Shown in pieces: positions 44,632-53,380 of a DNA stretch of 64,000 nucleotides. The position numbers and the translations under genes are program-made. Within the stretch, counting starts at the first letter, position 1. Each line of letters begins with the position of its first letter. This DNA is from Tetraselmis striata. Lineage: Eukaryota; Chlorophyta; Chlorodendrophyceae; Chlorodendrales; Chlorodendraceae. Where the stretch lies: assembly GCA_006384855.1 (NCBI GenBank), contig VCJN01001362.1, positions 52,508-116,507 on the forward strand, in the 5' to 3' direction. The notes under the pieces were generated by a model that worked only from the letters and a program-made list of their open reading frames with translations, made no database searches and was not told the origin of the DNA.

Positions 44632-44935
44632 TCCGTTCAATCCGTTCAGGCACTTCGAAACTTTGTCGCCAGCCAACCTGCTGAGTTCCGCCGTCACCTG
44701 TCGCGCACACGGTGGGGGCTGTTGCAGCGGGTCTCGGCTGGCGTGCATGGTACCCTGGGCGGCATTCTCTCTGCCGGTGTGCAGATGGCCAAGTCTGATG
44801 CGTGTGCTCGTGCCCACTCTGCGTCTTCTCATGTTACTGCTTCCACCCCGCAGTCGCTTTAGAGGACCTTTCTGATTGCCTTTTATTTTGGTGATTTCCG
44901 ATATCGCCTTCTGCTGCTAGCTCATGTAATTATTA
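44632..44935 (+). mobile_element. Retroposon copy 4 with 13-bp target duplication
   Basis: A 304-bp insert is flanked by TGTCTAATGTAAA at 44619-44631 and 44936-44948. It carries the ORF end EFRRHLSRTRWGLLQRVSAG, GTLGGILSAGVQMAKSDACA, ASTPQSL, stop, and the 3' UTR ending GCTAGCTCATGTAA. Longest copy of the family here. Confidence 0.75.
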
Positions 44936-44948
44936 TGTCTAATGTAAA

Positions 44949-46249
44949 CGTGTACGTACATGGGGTTTCCAAACTAATTTCACTGTCCTGCTAGTGCGAC
45001 CCGTAAGGTCTGATGGTGGTTTCAACCGGTAACTAGGTAACTGGTAGCGACTACCATCGGGTTTTAATACGGGCTGCCCCATCCCCCGCATCGCCCGGGA
45101 GCCATGCGCTCCCGGCAAGGGACATACTTAGAACAGCCAGCAGCAGCTCGTCTGCCATCTTCCAACTCGTTGCCTTTGGCAACGGCTTCGCGTATTTGTG
45201 CGCGTGAGGGTCACCGAGGCTGAACAAGTCCGCACCGACGTTCATCATCCCGGTAGTGAGTCATCGTGCCGTGCCCACGCGTTACATCAAACAGCGACAG
45301 ACAACCCCTCGGTAATGTGGTTTTCCCGACTCGTGCGCCCAAGGTCGTTTTCCGTTTTTGCCCTAGAATGCGGCTGGGACGTTTTCGGGTAGCGATGCGC
45401 ACGGTAAGGAATTTGAGCAGGGGGTCCCCGTTGGGGGGTCTCAACCTCGACACCCGAAGTCGAGCCGCAGTACATGCTGCCTTGGGGCTCCCGCAGTGGA
45501 GCACCCTCTCGCACGAGTCAACTCTTGAAATTAGGTGAGGTAGACGCGCTCGGCCCCATGGCCGCTGCTCGGCACGGTTGTCAACGACGACAGTTACGCC
45601 TATCGCAACAAATCAGCGCGGACGGAGGAGGACGTCCGTGTCGTCGGGGCGACCATTTGTTGTCCCGCAAGACACTGCAACCCGGTCCGCGTGTCCTCGC
45701 AACAGGGCGTCGTGGCATCAACGATAGTTACACGCTGTGTTTTTTCGTAACTACTCCCGTAATTTCACCGTTATGGGGGTGGCGTCGCTCATGCGCCGGT
45801 GTTTTCAGAGGACTCGTTGCACTTGCCCCAATCATGCTTCAGCAACGTTTGTTGTGGTCGCATTGGGAGGCGTTTGTGCGGCTCGTCCCGACGCGTCTCT
45901 GACGCCTCCCACTGCAACATTGTCGTCACAAGGACCACGACAACCTGTAGCTGCCCGCCGGGGGGCAGCTCTACCACCTGGCATGCATGACGTCTCGTGG
46001 TGTACGTAACTACCCCTGGCCGACTCTAGGTTTGGAACTTCGGCGACTGTCGTTGGTGCAGCAGCATCGGCGGCCGCCTCGTTGTCACCCTCGCCCCGAC
46101 ATCATTGGCATCGTTAAGGGCCGGCATAGGCTACCAAGGCCTCTACGCCGGCCAACCCGCTCCCGACGTCCCGACATCGCATTTGTGACAACATGAGCTG
46201 CCCGCCAGGGGACAGCTCCGCCACCTAACGCGACTTGTGCGTTTCGTGG
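44949..46249. other. No gene seen; imperfect about 248-bp repeat
   Basis: AGCTGCCCGCCGGGGGGCAG (about 45949) and AGCTGCCCGCCAGGGGACAG (about 46197) begin two related stretches that continue with CTC[TC][AG]CCACCT and TCGTGGYGT. ORFs here have no family features. Confidence 0.4.
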
Positions 46250-46760
46250 CGTCATCCTAAGCATGCGCCGTCTGGGGTGGTCAACAGCCGTCGCTGGTGC
46301 CGCAGCGGCGGCCGGCTCGCCGCTCTCCGCGACGAAATGTCCAGCACCATGTCCTTGACTTCATCCTTGGGTACGGTGTTGCCAAGCACGAGGCACTGCC
46401 CGCTGATCGAGCCATCCACCTCCCGGCATACAACGATACCTTGGTCGTGAGCACAGTGATCGCAGAAGGCGTCTGTGGTCGCGTCGTGTTGTACGTAGAC
46501 GCCAGTGAGCGTCTCCATGTGCCGGGAGGTTCATGAGCACGTCGCTATAGAGGTCTACAATGACGGGGTTCTGCTCTGTCGAGGGGAGAAAAAAGTACTA
46601 CCCGGCAGCGACCTACTCCCGCATCTCATGCGGAGTCATGACCGTCCACGCGGTGGGGATGGCCACCGTCCACATGCACGATGCCTTGTCGAGCTGGTTG
46701 AACAAGATCCGTTCCCTACATGCGATAGGGAGAGCGCACACCTCATTTTAAAGCCGAGAG
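46250..46760 (-). pseudogene. Decayed ORF, unknown
   Basis: The minus strand reads EVCALPIACRERILFNQLDK, MWTVAIPTAWTVMTPHEMRE, stop, VAAG, stop, YFFLPSTEQNPVIVDLYSDV, then in another frame VYVQHDATTDAFCDHCAHDQ and VVCREVDGSISGQCLVLG. Composition looks coding. Stops and a frame change indicate decay. No family recognised; probably transposon-derived. Confidence 0.3.
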
Positions 46761-47013
46761 TTGTTGGCCGTGAGCTCCTTTTGCGAGACCGACGCAGCCT
46801 CCGTTTCCCGCTCCATCACACGAGCATCCGCGTCCCCAAGGTGGCCACTAGTAGCCGCATGGAGGTGGCTCCACGCCTCGCGCACCGCCGCGGCGTAGCT
46901 TGCCGACCCACGAGCATCGTTCAGGAAGTGGTCACACCGGCGGGTACTGGTAGTCGCAACAAATCATTAGGAAGGCAGGGGGCTCGCAGTTGTGCCAAAA
47001 AGTTTCAGATCTC

Positions 47014-48671
47014 TTACAACGTTTGGCACACGGGCACTTGCCCCATAGTACGTATGAAAGGGTTGGGAAGGGTGGGTTGCGCTAGCTTGAAGCTAGTGCA
47101 CAGGGCAGAAGGTGGAGACACCACCGCGTCGCGGGGCGTCATATAGGGGTGAGGGACGGACGTGATCACACGGTTGTAGCATACTAGCCGCGTACGGCGG
47201 AATTCGTAACGCCGGGTAACACCCATCGCACTTAGCCATGTGTAATTCAAACCTCTATATTTCTCAATATGACCATTAGCAAAGCAAGGGGCTTGCAGTT
47301 GTGCCATCGTGTCGCCACTTGGCAACACGGCTGGTTGACTGCCCCAGGGGGTCATCCAACCAAAGAGGTGCCATGCTGCCGGACACGGCAGCACGGTTGG
47401 CTCGATGTAGTCGAGCATCATGCTAGACTTCATCGCCCAATCGCCGAAGTACTTGATCTTCTCCATCATCACGCCGATCACGTACGCGGCTGTAGTGGCC
47501 CCCTTCCGGATGAGGGGGTGGGACGTCAACGCGAAACCCGCGGGGGAGGGGGGGGATCTTGCACGGCTGTCAGCAGCAGTTAAAGCCAACATGTGAAAGT
47601 GTCCGCCGTCGACCAAGCCTGCCCCTCGCGCTGGCAGATGGCCCATCGGGCCATTGGCACGCGCCCGCCGGCAAACACTTGACGGGCGGCATCGAAATAG
47701 TGCAGCATCTCCGCAATGTCGCCATGCGCGGTGACGTTGGTAGATGAAACAACAACTTCTTGCTTGCATCCGCGCCACGCTAGCCTTTCCTGTCACTGTG
47801 GTATAGGAGGATTCCGCCGTCCGGGCCGACCGCGAGGTCTCCCATACGACACTCCACTCCCCCTCCTCCGCGGCAGAATAACAAAGAGACTACGACGATT
47901 GCCAGGGTGGCGCGGAACAACTCCACGCGCACCACGGTACCCGGGTCCGTTGTAAGTACTCGTGGCAGTACTTATTGAAACATGGCTCTACTCGTAGCGT
48001 TTGGCGAATTGAGTTGGTTGCTGGATGTAATCTCTTACAACATGCTGGTGGCATTGGATATTTATCCTATAGCGGTCCGGCTCGGCACCGCGGACAGGCA
48101 GCTAGTATCCCGATGATTAAGGAGTTGTAGCGCGTCCTGTATGTTACAAGGAATATTACCGGCGTATGGTTGTGGCCGTACCAGTAAATAATACGCGAGC
48201 TGAAATATCAGTACAGCAGTACAGGTACAATTACTTGGCCAAAATCTCGCTCGGCGTCGCAGGTTTATGGTGGTACTAGGGTAGTCGCATGGCGTAACCC
48301 TAACATCCGTGGCCCGGGTAGGTCCCAGCTCCAACCGTAGGCTTTTTGCCAGGGTCGTGGCTTTCAGAACTAGCACACGCTCGGGCAACGGGGCCCGCAT
48401 CAGCTTGGGGTTTAGCGTCACATGTGACGCCGCAAGGCCCTTGCGGACCTTGCCCACCAGATCGCTTAGAGCCATCGGCTCCCGGCCGTGGTCCTTGAAG
48501 AAGTTGTTGACGGCCGACATGTAAGGCTGCATGCCGGAGGCCTTGATCGTCCCCAGGTTGCCCAAGGCACGTGACGTACCGTGCCATAGTCTCGGGGTCT
48601 ACAGCCTTAGCCGGTCGGTGCTCATCCTCGCAGAAACGGAAATATTGCTTCATGCAATGGCCGGCGCCCAC
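47014..48671 (-). pseudogene. Tyrosine recombinase (DIRS type), frameshifted, copy 2
   Basis: N-terminal SAM-like core: MKQYFRFCEDEH, PETMARYVTCLG then in another frame GTIKASGMQPYMSAVNNFFK and LVGKVRKGLAASHV. C-terminal catalytic part: HPLIRKGATTAAYVIGV (His-x-x-Arg box) and KYFGDWAMKSSMMLDYIEP with the candidate nucleophilic Tyr. Several frame changes between 47800 and 48300 make it inactive. The ORF end runs into the direct repeat. Confidence 0.7.
47091..47275. repeat. Direct repeat, inner copy, of DIRS/PAT copy 2
   Basis: Matches 52519-52713 along about 190 bp, including AGAAGGTGGAGACACC, GGGGCGTCATATAGGGGTGA, AGCCGCGTACGGC and GTGTAATTCAA, with scattered differences. Confidence 0.85.
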
Positions 48672-48789
48672 GCACCTGATAGGAGCTCTAGGGTTTGGCG
48701 CTTAAGGTGTCAGACCCTAGCATTCGTGTCATTTACGGTCGCATCGAGTCAGCTTACGGTGTCGTACAGCTCGCGACCTCGACGCGGTA

Positions 48790-49320
48790 CTTCACCGCTG
48801 TAGTTCGTACCGGTGCCGCACGTACCACCGGTACTTGATGGCCGCTGCCCGGAAACAAAGATAGCGTAACCTACACGCCCCCTCGGCGTAGGTACACCCA
48901 TGCCGGAAGGGAACGTGGAATACAGTCACGGGCCAATGATGCCTGCCGATCAAACCTCGCCCGTCCCGCCGCCCTGGATGGAACAAGTCGGCGCCCGGCG
49001 CCACCGTGAGCTCCTCCACTGCCATCTCGGTGAGTGCATGGTGCCACGCCCTGCCCTCCTATCGCGGCGCGACGAGGGTCGCCGTTGCGCCACTCTGCTG
49101 CATTTTTTGCACAAGGTCGGGTAGCACGGGTCAGGGTGCATTGCACTAGTTGTTTTCACGGCGCCAGTAGTCCGCATCCGGTAGGTGATGCAACGAGTCC
49201 ACCGCCCGGCACGTAGGATCCAACCACGCCGCGTTGTAGTGGGGGAGCATGCGGGTGTTGAGGGCGGATGCGAAGCGGTCGATGAAGTGAGGGCCCAGCC
49301 GGCTCTCCAGTTCCGAAATT
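48790..49320 (-). pseudogene. C-terminal domain of DIRS ORF2, stops at Trp positions
   Basis: The frame reads SRLGPHFIDRFASALNTRML, YNAAWLDPTCRAVDSLHHLP, DYWRRENN, stop, CNAP, stop, PVLPDLVQKMQQSGATATLV, APR, stop, EGRAWHHALTEMAVEEL and FHPGRRDGRGLIGRHHWPV. This matches the DIRS ORF2 region after RNase H. All three stops (TAG, TGA, TAG) fall where the family has Trp. Confidence 0.7.
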
Positions 49321-49321
49321 G

Positions 49322-49860
49322 AAATTGAAATTGATTACAACTACTAGTATGCTGCATCCATTGGCTCAGACTGAGTTGTTCTTAGGACTTGCTCTCTCTG
49401 ACCACACTGGGGAACACGAAGAGTTATCACAACTCAAGCTATCGGCCATCCTCCTATGTTTCCTAGCCCCTCCTCCGCCCACTGGGCTATAGCTAGGACA
49501 TTAGCGTCCCCCTGCTATCCCTACCTAAGTCAGACCCATCCCATCCAGAGCTCAGCAGGCACGCTAAGGCAGCCAGAGGCGTACTGCCTGCTGCTACTGA
49601 GGTGTGATGGGGGAGGGGAGCTAACTGGAATAGCTGCATGTGCTCATATTTATATGCCACTGAGCTAGCTAGCTTGCATTGGTGGGGTGGGATGGGGGCA
49701 TTGGTGGGATGGGGGCTACAATGCCCTCCATCTCTAATAGTTTTGGCACAGTATAATGCGTTTAATGGCGTAATGAATTTTATTTGTCTGGTGCATGTAT
49801 CAAGCCCGCGGGTCGCGCGATACACTGTCTATAATACTTGCCGGGGAAAGTGCGGGTACA
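49322..49860 (-). mobile_element. Non-LTR retrotransposon 3' fragment, minus orientation
   Basis: The minus strand ends CAATTTCAATTTCAATTT and the preceding about 90 bases (GCAAGTCCTAAGAACAACTC, GCAGCATA, GTTGTAAT) resemble the 3' end of the retrotransposon at 33449-35011. The 5' limit is uncertain. No coding part recognised. Confidence 0.5.
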
Positions 49861-50066
49861 TTTGGAAACATGCAATTCCGGGCGTATCGGCTAAAGACGT
49901 CCGTAGTTCTTGGGTTGCGGTGCTGATAGTCGCGGGCGTGCGTCCGGCTTGGGGCTGGGCGCCTTGCCGGCGGAGAATATCAACAGACGGCCCACTTGTG
50001 GCTGTTGCAAGGGGAACGTCCGGCGCGGGGGGCGACGGAGGCGGTGGGCCTCGGCCGCGAGCTGGG

Positions 50067-51275
50067 TCAGGCAGGACGCATGGGCTGGTGTGTTGGTTGT
50101 AGAGTAAGCTCGAGAGGGGCGGTGGCCTCTAAGGCCTCTCCTTTCGCGGTGGGGGCTTGGGCTGCGGCTGGTGGAGCCGGCTCGGGGTGCGGGGTTGGAT
50201 CGATGCTTGTCGCCGGCTGATCGACTTCCCGTGGCGGGTCGGTGTCGTCCATCTCCGTGTCTTGAGGTGCTGCCGCGGCCGGGAGATGGGCCGCTTGTAG
50301 CTGGCTAGTTGGTTGTGGCGGGAGCTCCCGTGGGAGCGGGCCGTGGTGCATCGCCGACTGGTCGGATGTAGTCGGCGCCGGTTGGTGAATAGTCGCCATC
50401 CTCTCCCGCCGATGTTGGTGCATAGTACTGGCTGCGACGAATTTCGCGTCATATGCCTTGTTAGTGGTGAGTTCGGCTCTGCTCACCCCTGCCGGAGCGG
50501 CAGCAGTCGGCATAGGGGTGCGTCGAGTCACCGCCCGGACGTCGTGAGTTGATGTGTGTACCCTGAGCTTGGGGCCAAGGGTACGGATCGGGCCTAGAAA
50601 CATAGAGCTGCGCCGCAGGTCCACCCCCGTCAAGCGGTTGCGGGTCACCATATCGCTGAATAGCAAGGCGACTTGTGTGGCACCGTCAGCACCAAGGGGG
50701 GGATCGATTGGGGGTTGGCGGGAATGGCGGTTCAAAATGCGGAGGAGACGGCGGGCAGCAAGTGGGAGTCGGGTGCCTATGAATTCTTTCGCGGCAATGG
50801 TTGTTCGAATCTTGGGGGCGGGGGGAGGAGGGGGGGGGGGGGGCTCTGCCGCTGCGCAACGCATCGATAGTGGCGCCGACCGCGGCTTCATGTTGCTCCT
50901 CGGGTCTGTTGATGTGCATGTTGGTTGTAGTGGTAGTCTCATGTGGAGGCTGCTCTTCATGCCCCTGTGGGCGCTGGCCGGCAGTTGGCCTGGGGCGGGC
51001 AATATGTGTGAGTCGGGTGCCTGCCAGTTTATTTGCAGCAATGGCTGTTCGGATCTTGGGGGTTGGGTCATGCCGCCGCGCGGCGCATCGAGAGTGGCGC
51101 CGACCGCGGCCTTCTGTTGCTCCTCGGGTATGTTGATGTCCATGGTGGCTGTAGTGATGGTCTCATGTAGAGCCTGCTCTTCACGCCTCTGTGGGCGTTG
51201 GCCGACAGCTGGCCTGGTGGTGGGTTGTCCGGTCGTCGGTCTGTCCACCGTTTCACAGGAGTGTACTATCATCAC
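50067..51275 (-). CDS. Extra Pro/Ala-rich ORF inside DIRS/PAT copy 2, unknown
   Basis: Open frame of 402 codons between the gag-like ORF and the ORF2 remnant. It is low-complexity, rich in Pro, Thr, Ala and Arg. An approximately 245-bp tandem duplication (units about 50760-51008 and 51009-51230) contributes two related blocks, each with EEQ, A(A/P)VGAT, PP and TTI. A central part (LLFSDMVTRNRLTGVDLRRS) is more ordinary in composition. No family recognised. It stays open despite decay elsewhere in the element, perhaps because of its GC-rich composition. Confidence 0.35.
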   Translation of the reverse strand: MMIVHSCETVDRPTTGQPTTRPAVGQRPQRREEQALHETITTATMDINIPEEQQKAAVGATLDAPRGGMTQPPRSEQPLLQINWQAPDSHILPAPGQLPASAHRGMKSSLHMRLPLQPTCTSTDPRSNMKPRSAPLSMRCAAAEPPPPPPPPAPKIRTTIAAKEFIGTRLPLAARRLLRILNRHSRQPPIDPPLGADGATQVALLFSDMVTRNRLTGVDLRRSSMFLGPIRTLGPKLRVHTSTHDVRAVTRRTPMPTAAAPAGVSRAELTTNKAYDAKFVAASTMHQHRRERMATIHQPAPTTSDQSAMHHGPLPRELPPQPTSQLQAAHLPAAAAPQDTEMDDTDPPREVDQPATSIDPTPHPEPAPPAAAQAPTAKGEALEATAPLELTLQPTHQPMRPA

Positions 51276-51385
51276 TAGTAGAGCCGCGCCGGCTCGCCCG
51301 GATTTAATACATTCGCAGTACTTCGCCCGGTGTTAAGGGCCGGCTGGAAAGTGAGAAGTTCCAGTTCCAAGAACGTGAGGGGTCG

Positions 51386-52410
51386 TCAGTCGTTCTGCTC
51401 CTCGGCCGGCGGGGTAGTAGTCATCTTCGCGCATGGCGGCTTGGCTGAGGCTTGCCTCTGATCATGTCCTTGTCCTTGCTCTTGCCCGCCCTCTCCTTGG
51501 TAGCTCGGTCTGCTTATCGGCGCGCTCATGTTCCATGATGCGGGTGTTGCCGCCGCCGCCGCTCCCGCCCCGTCCGCCGCCGCCGCCGCCCTTGAACTGC
51601 GCGGTTGCATGTGCCTTGGCCGCCTAGTGGAGGCTGACCTCGAGTCGTTTGTCGTCCGAGGCGTTGAGGAGGCCGTTGACGCCATTATATTTGTTGGAGC
51701 GTTCGGCGGCGGTGGTGCCGAAGAAGGCGCTCGGCGACTCGCTCCTCGCCGGTTAGTGCCTTTTTGCACTGGATTGAAACGCTTGAAGCGGGTGAAGAAC
51801 CGGTCCTCAGCCGCCTGCCCGCAGGTCGCAATCGTGCGAATCGCGGAGTCGAGTAGGTCGTTGGCGTTCGCGGTGTCGTGAGCGTTGGCGTTGCTCGCAA
51901 GAAGTGTTGCCACAGCGTCCGTGAGCGCCGCGTGCGCGGAGGCGGTAGATACTTCCTAGCACAGCAGGTACCGATACTCGTTGCGCATCACGTGCGTCTT
52001 CTCGTCGGTGAGGTAGCGGTCCCACTCGTCGTTGCGTCGTGGGTTCCACAGCCCAGGGGTGGTGAGTCCTACGGGGGGCATAGACTCGGCGTATGCCCGC
52101 GGTAGGTAATCGATGCAGTCGCGCGGTTCGATGAATGCTGCGTGGCCGGGAATTTTGCAGCGAAACCGGGGGAAAGGTCGTCCTCCGGGTCGGCAGCACC
52201 CTCGAGGCCGTCGGCTGGCGTCGCGGGAATAAGTTTCTGCGGCGATGGTTGTTGAATGGAAGAGATGCGGGAGTCCAGCTCGTCGAGTCGCATCAGTATC
52301 CTCTGCACCATCGCAGTGAGGCTAGCGGTGGCATCTGTCGATCTCGCGGCGCGGCCTCCACCGCCCCCCTCCGAATCGTACAGGTCGTCAGGCAACCGTG
52401 TGTTGTCCAT
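51386..52410 (-). pseudogene. gag-like ORF of DIRS/PAT copy 2
   Basis: Starts MDNTRLPDDLYDSEGGGGG, with a helical segment LTAMVQRILMRLDELDSRIS, then in another frame FIEPRDCIDYLPRAYAESMP, TPGLWNPRRNDEWDRYLTDE and KTHVMRNEYRYLLC, stop, then ASNANAHDTANANDLLDSAI, FFTRFKRFNP and a Gln/Arg-rich tail. It matches the gag position and general pattern of copy 1. One frame change and one stop. Confidence 0.55.
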
Positions 52411-52518
52411 AGTACGGCATATGTTCTCGTTATTGCAGTCGCGGTGAGCGGCTGGCGTCGAACGTCATGTGAGATCGTGTATCACCTTGCGAGTCTGCGA
52501 GAGTCTCGATGGCGTTCC

Positions 52519-52713
52519 GCTAGCTGGAAGCTGGCGCAAAGGTAGAAGGTGGAGACACCGCCGCATCCCGGGGCGTCATATAGGGGTGAAGGGCGGACTT
52601 GGGCACACGGCTGTAGCGTACCAGCCGCGTACGGCAGAATTCCTAACGTCGGGTAACACCGTCGTACTTAGCCCCGTGTAATTCAACCCTCTTTAAATCT
52701 CAATACGACCAAA
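52519..52713. repeat. Direct repeat, outer copy, of DIRS/PAT copy 2
   Basis: Partner of 47091-47275, lying just outside the gag-like ORF. Confidence 0.85.
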
Positions 52714-52716
52714 AAC

Positions 52717-52966
52717 AAGATACATCCCTTGTCCGCTCGGTTGAGCGGTTGTCTCGTACGCGAGAGGTCCCGGTATCGATTCTTGGCCGATGTATTTTCG
52801 GCAATATCGTCCCGGCGCGTCCTGGGTTTACCCGGTTGATGCATTAGCCCCCAGGGTTCGAATGATGCAATGGTCTATGGGCTATGCCAGACCTACGACT
52901 GTAGTTGGCGCAAGAGGTCAAGTGCTGGGGCGGCCTCGGCCGATGTCCCGGGGCGAACTTGACTTT
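52717..52966 (+). mobile_element. tRNA-derived SINE copy C with 13-bp target duplication
   Basis: 250 bp between TACGACCAAAAAC (52704-52716) and TACGACCATAAAC (52967-52979). The head folds as a tRNA-like cloverleaf: ACATC pairs with GATGT as an acceptor stem, with D-arm GCTCGGTTGAGCGG, an anticodon-like hairpin TCTCGTACGCGAGA and T-arm GGTATCGATTC. The body contains GGGTTTACCCGG, GGTTCGAATGATGCAA and GCTGGGGCGGCC as in copies A and B. Best-preserved copy. Confidence 0.8.
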
Positions 52967-52979
52967 TACGACCATAAAC

Positions 52980-53380
52980 CTCATTTTATAGATCATCCTG
53001 CGATTCGGGAAATTATATTATTGACTTCGGCCTTAGCGGCGGATTTGTTTTATACTGGTCTCTTCTAATTCGCACCGCCAGTCGCCCACTGTACCCCGAA
53101 TGTCGAGTGTCATCGATTGAGAAGGTCGCCTCGCGAAAGAGAGGGTACCGGTATATAGGCGCGGCGGCTGCTGGGCAAACAGTGTCGGTGCGCACGGCGG
53201 TTGCCTGTCAAACATCGATACCAACACGCACAGCCTCTCCTGTCGCTCTAGAGCTCGCAGCGTAAAGGCTGCCGAGGGGCGCTACGGGTCCTTGCTGTTA
53301 GACGGAACCGCTCTGCTGAGCGAGCTTGGCTAGTCGACCCTTCCAGCTTGCCGCCACAAGACGGTTTCGCAACCTCGACA
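52980..53380. other. 5' flank of the polycystin-like gene
   Basis: About 400 bp between the SINE and the start codon at 53381; promoter and 5' UTR expected here. No named motif seen. Confidence 0.4.

Larger units (their letters stand above)
47014..52713 (-). mobile_element. DIRS/PAT-type tyrosine-recombinase retroelement, copy 2
   Basis: On the minus strand: gag-like ORF (51386-52410), an extra ORF (50067-51275), the C-terminal part of the RT/RNase H ORF (about 48790-49320), and tyrosine recombinase (47014-48671). Direct repeats of about 190 bp lie at 47091-47275 and 52519-52713, as in PAT-like elements with split direct repeats. A non-LTR fragment sits at about 49322-49860 and the RT core is missing. 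Confidence 0.7.
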
